The notes: generated by a model not told the origin, from the sequence alone. DNA of 19,625 nt from Oxalobacteraceae bacterium (GCA_003537575.1 DPRS01000066.1:1-19625); one strand, 5' to 3'. Positions 1-8,687 are shown, counted from the stretch's first letter. Numbers and translations: made by a program.

Positions 1-2
1 GC

Positions 3-1562
3 GAAGGCGACACGGTCACCATCCGTGTCACCAACAAGCTGCGCGAAGCTACGTCCATCCACTGGCACGGCATCATCCTGCCGTTCCAGATGGATGGCGT
101 GCCGGGCATCAGTTTTGCGGGCATCCCGCCAGGCGAAACCTTTACCTACCGGTTCAAGCTGGAGCAAAGCGGCACCTACTGGTATCACTCGCACTCCGGC
201 TTTCAGGAACTGACCGGCGTCTATGGTGGACTCATCATCGAGCCTCGCGACGGTGAAACCATCCGTGCCGACCGCGATTACGTCATGCTGCTGTCGGACT
301 GGATGGATGACGATCCGATGCGGGCATTCTCCAAGCTCAAGATCCAGGGTGACAATTACAACATCAACCGCCCCACGGTAGCCGATTTCTTCCGCGATGT
401 TTCTCGCGATGGCATGACTGCCGCGCTCGAGAAGCGCAAGATGTGGAACGCCATGCGCATGAATCCGACCGACCTGGCGGATCTGTCTTCGGCCGTGCTG
501 ACCTACCTGGCCAATGGCACCCCCCCCGCCGGCAACTGGACCGGCCTGTTCCGCCCCGGCGAGCGCGTGCGCCTGCGCTTCATCAATGGCGCGGGCAATA
601 CCTTCTACGACGTGCGCATCCCGGGCCTGAAGCTGACCGTCGTGCAAACCGATGGCGTCAATGTCGAACCGGTGTCGGTCGATGAATTCCGCTTTGGCCC
701 CGGCCAGACCTACGACGTGATCGTCCAACCCAAGGACGATGCCTACACCCTGTTTGCGCAATCGATGGAGCGCACCGGTTATGCCTGCGGCACCCTGGCG
801 GTGCGTGCCGGCTTGTCTGCGCCCGTCCCTGCCATGGACCCGGTGGAATGGCTGACCATGGGCGACATGATGGGCGACATGGGCGGCATGGATCATGGCG
901 GCGGCGCCATGGGTGGCATGAATCACGGTTCCATGCCCATGCAGCACAACATGGCGGGCATGAATCATGGCGCCATGGCGATGGATCACAGCCAGCACGC
1001 CATGGCAGGCGCTGCGGCAAACAGCCTGCGCAAGCCCAGCACCACCGTGCGCCACGCCAAGACCGAGTACGGCGCCAGCACCGACATGCGTGTGGACATG
1101 CCGCGTACCAATCTCAACGACCCGGGCATTGGCCTGCGCAATCACGGCCGCCGCGTACTCACCCTGGCGGACTTGTCGACGATTGGCGGACCGCTCGACC
1201 CGCGCGGCGCCGAGCGCGAAATCGAACTGCACCTGACCGGCAATATGGAACGCTACACCTGGTCGCTGGACGGGGTGGAATTCGGCAAGAGCACCCCGGT
1301 GCACTTCAAGTATGGCGAGCGGGTCCGCGTGATTTTGCAAAACGACACGATGATGACGCACCCAATGCACCTGCACGGCATGTGGAGCGAACTTGAAACC
1401 CCCGAAGGCCAGTTCCAGGCCCGCCTGCACACGATTCCGGTGCAGCCGGCACAGCGCATCAGCTTCCTGGTAACCGCCGATGCCCTGGGGCGCTGGGCCT
1501 GGCACTGCCACCTGATGTTCCACATGGATGCGGGCATGTTCCGCGAAGTGGTGGTTGCATGA
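3..1562 (+). CDS. copA: CopA/PcoA-type periplasmic multicopper oxidase, 5'-truncated by window edge (copy 1)
   Basis: Periplasmic copper-resistance oxidase of the CopA/PcoA family, thought to oxidise Cu(I) to the less toxic Cu(II) and to bind copper. The window starts inside the gene; 519 codons plus stop are present, and the Tat signal and first strand of domain 1 are missing. Copper ligands are visible in order: HWHG near nt 60, HSHS near nt 186, HPMHLHG at nt 1359 and HCHLMFHMDAGM from nt 1503, which together supply the type 1, 2 and 3 copper sites. A Met/His-rich insert (many MGGM, MNHG and MDHS units) lies at about nt 858-1010 and is typical of copper-binding CopA. The stop overlaps an ATG by ATGA, just before copB. 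Copy 2 on the minus strand at 6392-8333 is a clear paralogue, roughly 60% identical by eye across the shared region. Family assignment is firm; the exact enzymatic role rests on family knowledge. Confidence 0.95.
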   Translation, partial: EGDTVTIRVTNKLREATSIHWHGIILPFQMDGVPGISFAGIPPGETFTYRFKLEQSGTYWYHSHSGFQELTGVYGGLIIEPRDGETIRADRDYVMLLSDWMDDDPMRAFSKLKIQGDNYNINRPTVADFFRDVSRDGMTAALEKRKMWNAMRMNPTDLADLSSAVLTYLANGTPPAGNWTGLFRPGERVRLRFINGAGNTFYDVRIPGLKLTVVQTDGVNVEPVSVDEFRFGPGQTYDVIVQPKDDAYTLFAQSMERTGYACGTLAVRAGLSAPVPAMDPVEWLTMGDMMGDMGGMDHGGGAMGGMNHGSMPMQHNMAGMNHGAMAMDHSQHAMAGAAANSLRKPSTTVRHAKTEYGASTDMRVDMPRTNLNDPGIGLRNHGRRVLTLADLSTIGGPLDPRGAEREIELHLTGNMERYTWSLDGVEFGKSTPVHFKYGERVRVILQNDTMMTHPMHLHGMWSELETPEGQFQARLHTIPVQPAQRISFLVTADALGRWAWHCHLMFHMDAGMFREVVVA

Positions 1563-1588
1563 GCCTCGCAAGATTGAAAGGAAACCAA

Positions 1589-2644
1589 GTGAAGAATCGC
1601 CATCCATTCCTCGTCGCCGTCCTGGCGGCGGGCATTGCCAGCATCGGCGTCCAGTCGGCCTGGGCGCAAACCGGTCATTCCGGTCATTCCGGTCATTCCG
1701 GCATGAGCAAGCCGGCAACGCAAAAGCCGGAGAAAAATGCCGCTGCAGAGTCGGATCACGCAACCATGCCGGGGATGAACCATTCCACCCCCATCCCTGC
1801 GTCTGCTAACCCCGCGGTTGACAAGACTAATCACGCTCACGGCAAAACCGGACAGCAACCAGAAGCAGCGCCGGCAATGGACCACAGCAACATGCAAATG
1901 CAGGGCGGCTCGGCCCCGGCGGACGCCCGCGATCCGCACGCCTATTCGGGCGGCTACGGCCTGGGCGTCGGCAAATATGCGCTGGGCGGACCGCGCCAGC
2001 TGCGCTTGGCAGACGAACATAATTTCGGCAGCGTGCTGGTCGACAAGATCGAGCGCGTGGACGCGAAGAATGGCAACAGCACCGGCTACGATCTGCAAGC
2101 CTGGTTTGGCCGCGACTATGACCGCCTGGTGCTCAAGGCCGAAGGCGATGTCGCCAAGGGCAAGCTGGAGGATGCCCGCACGGAACTGCTCTGGGGGCAT
2201 GCCATCGCCTCATACTGGGATTCCCAGCTGGGCGTGCGCCAAGATAGCGGCCATGGGCCCAACCGCACCTGGCTGGCATTCGGGGTGCAGGGACTGGCGC
2301 CCTACTGGTTCGAAGTGGATGCCACTGCCTATGTCGGCGAAAGCGGCCGAACCGCGTTGCGCCTGGAAGCGGAATATGACGTGCTGCTCACACAGAAACT
2401 AATCCTGCAACCCAGCACGGAGTGGAGTTTCTACGGCAAAGCAGATCCGCAAAAAGGCATTGGCAGCGGCTTGACCGATGCTTCGGCGGGCGTACGACTG
2501 CGCTATGAATTCTCGCGTCAGTTCGCTCCCTACCTTGGCGTGGAATGGAGTCGCAAGTTCGGCTCCACCGCCACCATGGCCAGAACCGTCGGCGAACGTA
2601 CCAGCGATACCCGCTGGGTGGCAGGCGTGCGTATGTGGTTTTAA
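1589..2644 (+). CDS. copB: CopB-type outer-membrane copper-resistance protein (copy 1)
   Basis: Outer-membrane beta-barrel protein of the CopB/PcoB family that works with CopA in periplasmic copper detoxification. I chose the GTG at 1589: it follows an AAAGGA-like ribosome site by a few bases and gives a clean signal peptide (KNRHPFLVAVLAAG..., cleavage near AWA-Q). An in-frame ATG at 1559 overlapping the copA stop is the alternative and would add 10 residues (361 aa). The mature N-terminus has three GHS repeats, then a low-complexity His/Met linker containing MPGMNH and MDHSNMQMQ. The C-terminal part of about 230 residues matches the CopB barrel (YDLQAWFGRDYD, ELLWGHA, WLAFGVQGLAPYWFEVD). 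It ends in VRMWF, a terminal-Phe outer-membrane insertion signal. It lies directly behind copA, so the two are probably co-transcribed. A paralogue lies at 5403-6395. Confidence 0.93.
   Translation: MKNRHPFLVAVLAAGIASIGVQSAWAQTGHSGHSGHSGMSKPATQKPEKNAAAESDHATMPGMNHSTPIPASANPAVDKTNHAHGKTGQQPEAAPAMDHSNMQMQGGSAPADARDPHAYSGGYGLGVGKYALGGPRQLRLADEHNFGSVLVDKIERVDAKNGNSTGYDLQAWFGRDYDRLVLKAEGDVAKGKLEDARTELLWGHAIASYWDSQLGVRQDSGHGPNRTWLAFGVQGLAPYWFEVDATAYVGESGRTALRLEAEYDVLLTQKLILQPSTEWSFYGKADPQKGIGSGLTDASAGVRLRYEFSRQFAPYLGVEWSRKFGSTATMARTVGERTSDTRWVAGVRMWF
1671..1697 (+). repeat. Triple 9-bp tandem repeat encoding GHS units in copB
   Basis: Three perfect tandem copies of CCGGTCATT (1671-1679, 1680-1688, 1689-1697), plus a partial fourth unit, encode consecutive Gly-His-Ser tripeptides right after the predicted signal-peptide cleavage site. 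Such in-frame repeats can change copy number by slippage without breaking the frame, which would alter the number of His ligands at the mature N-terminus. Confidence 0.8.
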
Positions 2645-2694
2645 CTTAGGCAGTACCGATTCAAGTCTTATTTTTATAATTTTCAGGAGTATTC

Positions 2695-3192
2695 ATGAAC
2701 AAGAAACAGATCCTTGGCCTCATCGCCGCCGGCATTTTCCCCGTTATGGCACTGGCCGCCGGCAACCATGACATGAAAGGGCACGACATGTCCGGCATGC
2801 AAAAGGAAGGACATTCTTCCGCGATTGGAAAACCGGGCATTCCAGCCCAGGTGACCCGCACCGTGGAAGTCATCATGGATGACAACATGCGCTTCACCCC
2901 TGCCAACATCAACGTCAAGGCTGGCGAGACGATTCGCTTCTTTGTCAAGAACGCCGGCAAAGTCCAGCATGAGATGGTGCTGGGCGAGCTGAAAGAACTG
3001 AAAGCGCATGCGGAAATGATGCGCAGCATGCCCAACATGCAGCACGACGAGCCTAACATGATCAACCTCAAGCCGGGGCAACGCGGCGGCATCGTCTGGC
3101 AATTCACGCAAGCCGGCATGGTCGATTTCGCCTGCACGATTCCGGGCCACATGGAGTCGGGCATGGTGGGCAAGGTGGCAGTAGCCCAGTAA
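2695..3192 (+). CDS. copI: CopI-like periplasmic cupredoxin
   Basis: Small periplasmic blue/green copper protein of the plastocyanin/azurin-like family; CopI proteins are linked to copper tolerance in several proteobacteria. The 165-residue product has a signal peptide (residues 1-22, cleavage near ALA-AG), then a short Met/His-rich segment (NHDMKGHDMSGM, residues 24-35). The cupredoxin fold starts near residue 55. Type 1 ligands are visible: His92 in QHEM, then Cys147, His152 and Met157 in the FACTIPGHMESGM loop. An AGGAG ribosome site at 2685-2689 sits 5 bases before the ATG. The gene lies 50 bp after copB on the same strand, so it may be in the copAB operon. The symbol copI is by family resemblance; a related CusF/azurin-type annotation ('cupredoxin family protein') is also possible. 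Confidence 0.88.
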   Translation: MNKKQILGLIAAGIFPVMALAAGNHDMKGHDMSGMQKEGHSSAIGKPGIPAQVTRTVEVIMDDNMRFTPANINVKAGETIRFFVKNAGKVQHEMVLGELKELKAHAEMMRSMPNMQHDEPNMINLKPGQRGGIVWQFTQAGMVDFACTIPGHMESGMVGKVAVAQ

Positions 3193-3211
3193 CGCACTGC
3201 CAGCCTGACGC

Positions 3212-3239
3212 GCCCGCCATACCGTGCCGGTTGGCGGGC
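3212..3239 (+). terminator. Strong GC hairpin after the copA-copB-copI cluster
   Basis: A stem of GCCCGCCA paired with TGGCGGGC continues as ACCG paired with CGGT around a TGC loop, with one bulged T. This gives about 12 base pairs, 20 bp after the copI stop. There is no T-run after it, so it is not a classic intrinsic terminator. It may act with Rho or protect the 3' end of the transcript. Confidence 0.5.
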
Positions 3240-3407
3240 AGCGCCCTCCTCGCATCCTGTCGCATATCCCGCGTTTGTCAGTCCTTGCCTGTCACCGGCA
3301 AAAAATCGGCGACGCCCACGCAGCAGAATTCAATCGAGCTCCCTGTAAAGTTGTAGCAACGGTTATGCAATAATGGGCTCACCGAGAATAAATAATAAAA
3401 AACTGGA

Positions 3408-4691
3408 TTGAATGTGGATATCGCAGCATCTCTTCCCGACGCGCTGTCTCTTGCCGCATCGCTGGCAGTTGGCTTGTTGATTGGCCTCGAACGTGGATGG
3501 CACAAACGCGAACTTTCTGAAGGTGGCCGGGTTGCGGGCTTGCGCACCTTTGCCTTGACCGGCTTATTGGGTGGTCTGCTGGCAAGTTTGCCCGATGCTT
3601 TCGGCGGATGGCCGTTATTCAGTGGCTTTCTCGGCCTGTCGCTGCTGTTGGCGGTGGCATACCGGGAGGATGTACGGATATCCCGCGACCTCAGCATCAC
3701 GACCGCTGTCGCAATGCTGACGACGCTCGTTCTCGGGGCACTGGCCGCCCGCGGCGCAATCGCCTTGGCCCTGGCGGCCGCCGTCATTGTCGCCATCCTG
3801 CTTGACCTGAAACCGACCTTGCACGGCTGGCTGCGCCTGATTGAGCATCGTGAACTGACTGCCGCCCTGCAACTACTGGTTCTTTCCGTCGTCATTCTGC
3901 CCAACTTGCCCAATGCCGGCTTTGGCCCCTATGGCGCGCTGAACCCCTATGCGCTGTGGTGGGCGGTCGTTTTAATCGCCGGCCTGTCTCTTGCCGGGCA
4001 TCTCGCGATGCGCTTGACGGGCTCCGAGCGCGGCATTCTGTGGACCGGCATCCTTGGCGGACTGGCTTCGTCCACCGCAGCGACCGTTGCTTTGGCACGC
4101 CGCGCCCGCGAGCAACCGTCATTAGCCGGGATTACCGTGGCAGGAATACTGGCTGCCTGTGGCGTGATGTTCTTTCGCATGGCCATCCTGATCGGCATGA
4201 TCCAGCCAGCCCTCTTGCAAACATTTGGGCTGGCGTTGAGCCTGACCGGCTTGGTCCTGCTGCTCCTGAGTGTCTGGACCTGGCATCGACAGTCCAGGAT
4301 GGCACCCCTGGACGGCTCCATCGCGCCAATCAAACCGTTTGACCTTGGCACGGCACTGGGATTTGGCGTGTTCCTGGCGATGATGGCCATCTTGGTGCCG
4401 GCCGCCAAACAATGGTTTGGCGCCAGCGGTATCTATCTACTTTCGGCAATATCGGGGTTGGCGGACGTGGATGCCATTGTCATTTCGCTGGCGCGCATGC
4501 ATGCCAGCGATGGCTTGACCACGGCAACTGCTGTGATTGCATTAGGCCTTGCCACCCTGAGCAATATGATGGTCAAGGCTGCCATTGCCTGGACCACCGG
4601 AGGTACGGCTGTCGGCTGGCAAGTGTGTAAAGGCTATGCGCTTGCCATGCTGATCGGGACCATCGTTGTACTTGTGTCGATTGCCGCGTGA
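3408..4691 (+). CDS. MgtC/SapB-family integral membrane protein with DUF4010
   Basis: Polytopic inner-membrane protein. The first 130 or so residues carry the MgtC/SapB signature (AVGLLIGLERGW near the N-terminus and GRVAGLRTFALTGLLGG). The rest is a DUF4010 region with many hydrophobic helices and a conserved-looking LVLSVVILPNLPN stretch. Function is unknown; MgtC relatives are tied to magnesium limitation and membrane energetics, but DUF4010 fusions are a separate branch and may be transporters. The reading frame opens just upstream (stop at 3393). The start is TTG at 3408 or GTG at 3414, and neither has a visible ribosome site, so translation may be weak or leaderless. The gene converges with the cytochrome gene ending at 4734. 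No metal ligand cluster is visible, so a copper role would rest on location alone. Confidence 0.85.
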   Translation: MNVDIAASLPDALSLAASLAVGLLIGLERGWHKRELSEGGRVAGLRTFALTGLLGGLLASLPDAFGGWPLFSGFLGLSLLLAVAYREDVRISRDLSITTAVAMLTTLVLGALAARGAIALALAAAVIVAILLDLKPTLHGWLRLIEHRELTAALQLLVLSVVILPNLPNAGFGPYGALNPYALWWAVVLIAGLSLAGHLAMRLTGSERGILWTGILGGLASSTAATVALARRAREQPSLAGITVAGILAACGVMFFRMAILIGMIQPALLQTFGLALSLTGLVLLLLSVWTWHRQSRMAPLDGSIAPIKPFDLGTALGFGVFLAMMAILVPAAKQWFGASGIYLLSAISGLADVDAIVISLARMHASDGLTTATAVIALGLATLSNMMVKAAIAWTTGGTAVGWQVCKGYALAMLIGTIVVLVSIAA

Positions 4692-4733
4692 TGGCCTGAC
4701 GAGGCGCTGCCGAATGTCCTGCTGCAGCACCAC

Positions 4734-5387
4734 TCAATTATGCGCATGGGCGCCAGGCTTCTTGGCGCCATGGCTGTGAGCGCCGTGGCTGTGGTTGTGA
4801 CCGTGCCCTTTGCCAGAGCCTGAGTTGGCGGCAGGACTATGGCCATGGGCATCCGGGCCAGGCATTGCATCGTGCGGCGCAGCCTTGGCCACCATCTCCT
4901 GGTACTGCTGCGGATTCATATGCGGCAGCTTATTGATGAAAGCGACCATGCTCCAGATCGTTTCGTCGTCATGGGTCAGTCCCCAAGCCGGCATACCGCT
5001 CATTTTGATGCCATGCTTGGTGACCCAGAATGTCGCCTTGGGGTCCATTTGATGCGTCGACAGATTCGGCGGTTGCGGGTAAAGGCCGGCGCGGATTTCC
5101 GAGTTTTCGAGACCAGGCGCGAGATGGCAATTGACGCACATGGCGTCATATTGTCCTGCGCCTTTCATAATCAGCTGCGCATCATTCAGGTTTGACGGCA
5201 GCTGGATATCCCGCGCCTGCCTGAGAACGGCACGAGTCCGCGTGGATTCCATGACTTGATGGGTGATTGGCCAATGCGGCGTATCGGCGCCAATGTCATA
5301 AAATCCGGCGTAGAGATACGCGCCGACACCTGCAGCAACCGCAATCACCATCACGCCAACCGCAACAAACCATTTTTTCAACGCCAT
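4734..5387 (-). CDS. Membrane-anchored c-type cytochrome with His-rich C-terminal tail
   Basis: 217-residue monohaem cytochrome c. An uncleaved-looking N-terminal helix (residues 7-27) would anchor it to the inner membrane facing the periplasm. The haem site is CVNCH at residues 84-88, and Met132 in SGMPAW is the likely axial ligand. A conserved end helix (ETIWSMVAFINKLP, about 142-155) completes the domain. The last 40 or so residues are a His/Gly/Ala tail with HGHNHSHGAHSHG, which could bind copper or nickel. The gene starts 15 bp after the stop of copB2, so it is probably the third gene of the copA2-copB2 operon. A possible role is accepting electrons from CopA-type copper oxidation or acting as a copper-tolerant carrier; that is inference. 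Haem class and operon position are seen directly. Confidence 0.88.
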   Translation of the reverse strand: MALKKWFVAVGVMVIAVAAGVGAYLYAGFYDIGADTPHWPITHQVMESTRTRAVLRQARDIQLPSNLNDAQLIMKGAGQYDAMCVNCHLAPGLENSEIRAGLYPQPPNLSTHQMDPKATFWVTKHGIKMSGMPAWGLTHDDETIWSMVAFINKLPHMNPQQYQEMVAKAAPHDAMPGPDAHGHSPAANSGSGKGHGHNHSHGAHSHGAKKPGAHAHN

Positions 5388-5402
5388 CCTCGCTTTCGAC
5401 CG

Positions 5403-6395
5403 TTAAAACCATATCCGCACCCCGGCCACCGCCTGTCGTTCTGAGACATGCTCGCCCGCCTGCCGGCTGAGGTCGGCAGTATTGCCCAGTTTGCGTGTCC
5501 AGGCAACCCCGATATACGGCGCGACTTCGCGGCGGATCTCATAACGCAGCCGCAGGCCCAGCGATACATCCGACAGGCCGCTGGCAATGCCGCGTGCAGG
5601 GTCGGATTTGCCATAGGCATTTGCTTCGAGTTCCGGGCTGAGAAAAGTAACCTGGCTCAAGCGGAACGTATATTCGGTCTTCAGGCGCGCCGCCGTCCGG
5701 CCGCCCGGCCCGGCATAGCCGGTTACCTCGACGTCAAACCAGTAAGGTGCGGTGCCCTGCACGCCGAAAGCAAGCCACTGGCGGCTCGGGCTGCCGCCGA
5801 AATCATGGCGCGCTCCCAACTGCCAGTCCCAGAAGGCCGCGAACGCATGCGACCAAAACGCTTCGAGTCTGCCATCGGTGCTCCCCTTGATCCGCTCCCC
5901 TTCCGACTTGAGCCATAACTTGTCATAGTCGCGCCCGAACCAGGCTTGCGCATCCCAAGCCATGCCATTCCTGCCTCTTGCCCGGACATATTCAAGCTGG
6001 TCGAACAACACCATGTAATGCACGTCGTCGTCCGCCATCGCCATGCCCATGCCGGGAATCGGAATCGAACCGTCCGGATTGCGCGGATAGTCCCGGCTTG
6101 GACGCAAGTCCGGCGGACTGGCCTTTTTCTGTACCGAAGATGGGACAGCGGGAGCGAACTCGTTTTTTGCCGGCGCCGCCGGTGCCGGCCGGGCGGGCGA
6201 CGTCCCGGTCCGGGAACCATCTCGCATGCCTGGCATGGCGCCATGATCCATGCCGCCGTGATCCATCCCCGCCGGCGGCGTCGTGGTTTGCGCATAAGCG
6301 CCCCCGGCCTGGAGAGCGCATGCCAGCAATGCCGAGGACAATAGCCGTGCGCCGCAGTCCGGACCGTCCGGAAGGATCGTGTGCCGTGTATTCAT
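5403..6395 (-). CDS. copB: CopB-type outer-membrane copper-resistance protein (copy 2)
   Basis: Second CopB. The start chosen is the ATG at 6395, which overlaps the copA2 stop as ATGA and gives 330 residues. A longer in-frame reading from 6461 only reads into the copA2 coding sequence. The N-terminus is long before the hydrophobic core (LLSSALLACALQAGGAYA, cleavage near AYA-Q). A short copper-binding segment follows (GMDHGGMDHGAMPGM). The linker is Pro/Ala-rich and much shorter in His/Met than in copy 1. The barrel shares YDAQAWFGRDYDKLWLKSEG-type blocks (here beginning AWDAQAWFGRDYD), WLAFGVQGTAPYWFDVEVTGY and the terminal VRIWF with copy 1. Translation is probably coupled to copA2; if the copA2 frameshift is real, early termination there could reduce copB2 expression. 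Confidence 0.92.
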   Translation of the reverse strand: MNTRHTILPDGPDCGARLLSSALLACALQAGGAYAQTTTPPAGMDHGGMDHGAMPGMRDGSRTGTSPARPAPAAPAKNEFAPAVPSSVQKKASPPDLRPSRDYPRNPDGSIPIPGMGMAMADDDVHYMVLFDQLEYVRARGRNGMAWDAQAWFGRDYDKLWLKSEGERIKGSTDGRLEAFWSHAFAAFWDWQLGARHDFGGSPSRQWLAFGVQGTAPYWFDVEVTGYAGPGGRTAARLKTEYTFRLSQVTFLSPELEANAYGKSDPARGIASGLSDVSLGLRLRYEIRREVAPYIGVAWTRKLGNTADLSRQAGEHVSERQAVAGVRIWF

Positions 6396-8333
6396 GCCAC
6401 CACCACCGTGCGGAACATGCCCGCTTCCATGTGATACAGCAGGTGACAATGGAATGCCCACTGGCCGGGGGCATCCGCCGTCACCAGAAAACTGATCTGC
6501 TTGCTGGGCTGGACATTGACGGTATGCTTGCGCACCTGGAAAACGCCCTCCTCGCTTTCGACTTCACTGAACATACCGTGCAAGTGTATCGGATGGTTCA
6601 TCATCGTATCGTTGATCAAGGTCACGCGCAGCCGCTCACCGTACTTGAAATAGACTTTCTCCTGCTCGGAGAATTTTTTGCCATTGAAGCCCCAGACAAA
6701 GCGTTGCATGTTGCCGGTCAGCCGCAGCACGATTTCCCGGCTGGGCGGACGGGGATCCAGCGGCCCGCCAATGGTATGCAAGTCGGCGTAGGTCAGTACT
6801 CGGCGGCCATTGTCGCGCAGGCGCGGCCCCGGATCGGCGAGCGAGGTCGATGGCGACATGACGCGCGCATCGACGCCCGGCTCGGTGTCGAGGCCTTTCA
6901 TGTCTTTCATTGCGTCCCCTGCCGCCATTTCATGTCCTGGCATGGCCTGCTGCGCCGGCGCCTGGCCATGCCGCATGCCTTGCATGCTTCCCATGTCATG
7001 TCCGGGCATGCCATGATTCCCGTCACCTTGCCGCATGCCAGACATGTCGTGTCCTGGCACCGCGTGTGGCGACGCCCCGGGCTTGCCTGGCTGGGAGGAC
7101 ATGTCGTGACCTTCCATGCCTTCCATGCCGTGCATGCCGCCCATGCCCATATCGACCATGGGAAAGCCAGGTCTTCGGGTCCATCCGCGGCACGGGGGCT
7201 GCCATGCCGGCCCGCGGCGCCAGTGTCGCGCGGGCGTAGCCGGAGCGGTCGATCGATTGCGCGAAGATGGTATAGGCGCGCTCGTCGGGCAGCTGCACGA
7301 TGACGTCGTAGGTCTCAGCCACCGAAATCCTGAATTCGTCGACCGTCACCGGCTCGACGTCCTGGCCATCGGCCGACACCACGGTCATTTTCAGGCCCGG
7401 GATACGTACGTCGAAAATTGTCGTCGCCGAGCCATTGATCACCCGCAGACGCACTTTTTCTCCTGGATGGGCAATCGCCGTCCAGTTCGCGGCCGGCGGC
7501 ATGCCGTTGGCAAGATATGTATAGGTCGCGCCGGAAACGTCGCCCAGATCGGTCGGATTCATGCGCATGGCGTCCCACATCTTGCGCTTGTCGATGGCCT
7601 GCGCCCAGCCCATGGTGCGGATATCTTGCACCAGGTCGCCCACCGTGGGCATCTGATAGTTGAAGAAATCCGACGATTGCTTCAGGCGCCGGAAAATCCA
7701 TTCCGGCTCGCGATCACTCCAGTCGCTCAGCATCACGACATAATCCCGGTCGGCCTGGATGGGGTCGGTGCCTGCCGGGTCAAGGATGAGGGGGCCAATC
7801 AGGCCCGTCTGTTCCTGAAACCGGCTATGGCTGTGATACCAATAGGTGCCGCTTTGCTGCACCTTGAACCGGTAGGTGAAGGTTTCACCTGGAGCGATGC
7901 CCGGAAATGCCAGTCCCGGCACCCCATCCATATCGAAAGGCAGCAAAATGCCATGCCAGTGGATCGACGAGGGCTGCGCCAGCTGATTGGTGACATGGAT
8001 AGCCACCGTTTCGCCCTCTTTCAAACGCAGTATCGGCGCAGGAACCAGTCCATTGACGGCGGTCGCCTGACGCGCGGCGCCGGTGAAATTGACAGGCGTG
8101 AGGCCGATTTTCAAGCGGATATCCGTGCCGCGCAGCACCGGCATGCCTCCCGCTTGCTCCTGTCCCCATGCCAGCGCCGGCCACAGTCCCGCAGCTGCCA
8201 GCAAGCCGCCCGTGGCCACTCCCTGCACAAAGCGCCGCCGCGGCAGACTGACGTTTCCATGCGTTGGAAGATGTGACGCATTCGTCGCAAAACGACTTGC
8301 GGGAAAGTCGTCGGGTTCCAGCGGATCTTTCAT
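6392..8333 (-). pseudogene. copA: Multicopper oxidase copA (copy 2), frameshifted near codon 391
   Basis: Two overlapping frames together make a full CopA of about 646 residues. The first, 8333 to 7023, starts at an ATG with a perfect AGGAGG (8340-8345, 6-base spacing). It carries a Tat signal (SLPRRRFVQGVA, residues 29-40) and copper motifs HWHG and HSHS. After TWLS (codon 391) it leaves the CopA frame and reads an Arg/His-rich tail to a stop at 7023. The second, 7159 to 6392, starts exactly there with VDMGMGGMHGMEG. It holds the Met-rich segment, HPIHLHG and HCHLLYHMEAGM, ending VVVA. Removing one C from the CCC run (GGG at 7160-7162 on the plus strand) restores a continuous frame. Without the repair the product lacks domain 3, the type 1 copper site and part of the trinuclear site. 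The lesion could be a real mutation or a sequencing/assembly error; flanking sequence shows no other decay. Confidence 0.85.
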
Positions 8334-8345
8334 TGCCTTCCTCCT

Positions 8346-8687
8346 TCATGCTGATGTCAAGCACCGTCCTCTGTGACGCTGTTGGTCTGGCCTGCCAATT
8401 GGACTGCGGCCTTGTCCGGGGAGCATATATTCAAGATACTCGCCAGCCTGCCTTGCTCGATTACCAAGAAATGAGCCAGCATATTTGCCGATTGACTGTC
8501 ATCTAGGCAATAATTCATCTGCACGCATTGCCACCAAGGGCGGCGATGGCAGCAAACAGGATAGGGCGAATATGCTTCGCGTCGACATTGCATGCAGGAC
8601 GTATGATGCCGGTCAAAAACCGATCGCTTTAACTGGTTGCACCAGTCGCAACAGAGAACGTATATAGCAAGGGAGAAGAGCTTGAGC
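8346..8687. other. Intergenic region between divergent copA2 and the nuclease-like gene
   Basis: About 340 bp with no credible gene. It must hold the promoters for copA2 (leftward) and the 8688 gene (rightward). Visible pieces are a CCAATTGG palindrome near 8396, a TTGACT followed by AATAAT-like sequence near 8491-8512, an inverted pair GGCAAT/ATTGCC flanking that AT-rich stretch, and a GCGAA/TTCGC inverted repeat near 8566-8580. None matches a known copper regulator site well enough to call. Confidence 0.5.

Noticed and set aside
848..1396. Long open frames overlapping the Met/His-rich part of copA1 (both strands)
   Set aside because: They are shadows of a GC-rich, ATG-rich repeat region; no start signals, and the products are low-complexity Arg/His/Pro.
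1253..2200. Minus-strand 315-codon open frame across the copA1/copB1 junction
   Set aside because: It opposes two clearly recognised genes and shows no family motif.
2675..2680. Perfect TATAAT upstream of copI as a -10 box
   Set aside because: No -35 at 16-18 bp, and transcription from it would begin within the AGGAG ribosome site, leaving no usable leader.
5978..7303. Plus-strand 441-codon open frame opposite copA2/copB2
   Set aside because: Antisense shadow of recognised copA2 and copB2 sequence; composition is Arg/His/Pro-rich with no domain.
7116..8276. Plus-strand 386-codon open frame opposite copA2
   Set aside because: Antisense to conserved CopA motifs; no ribosome site or domain.
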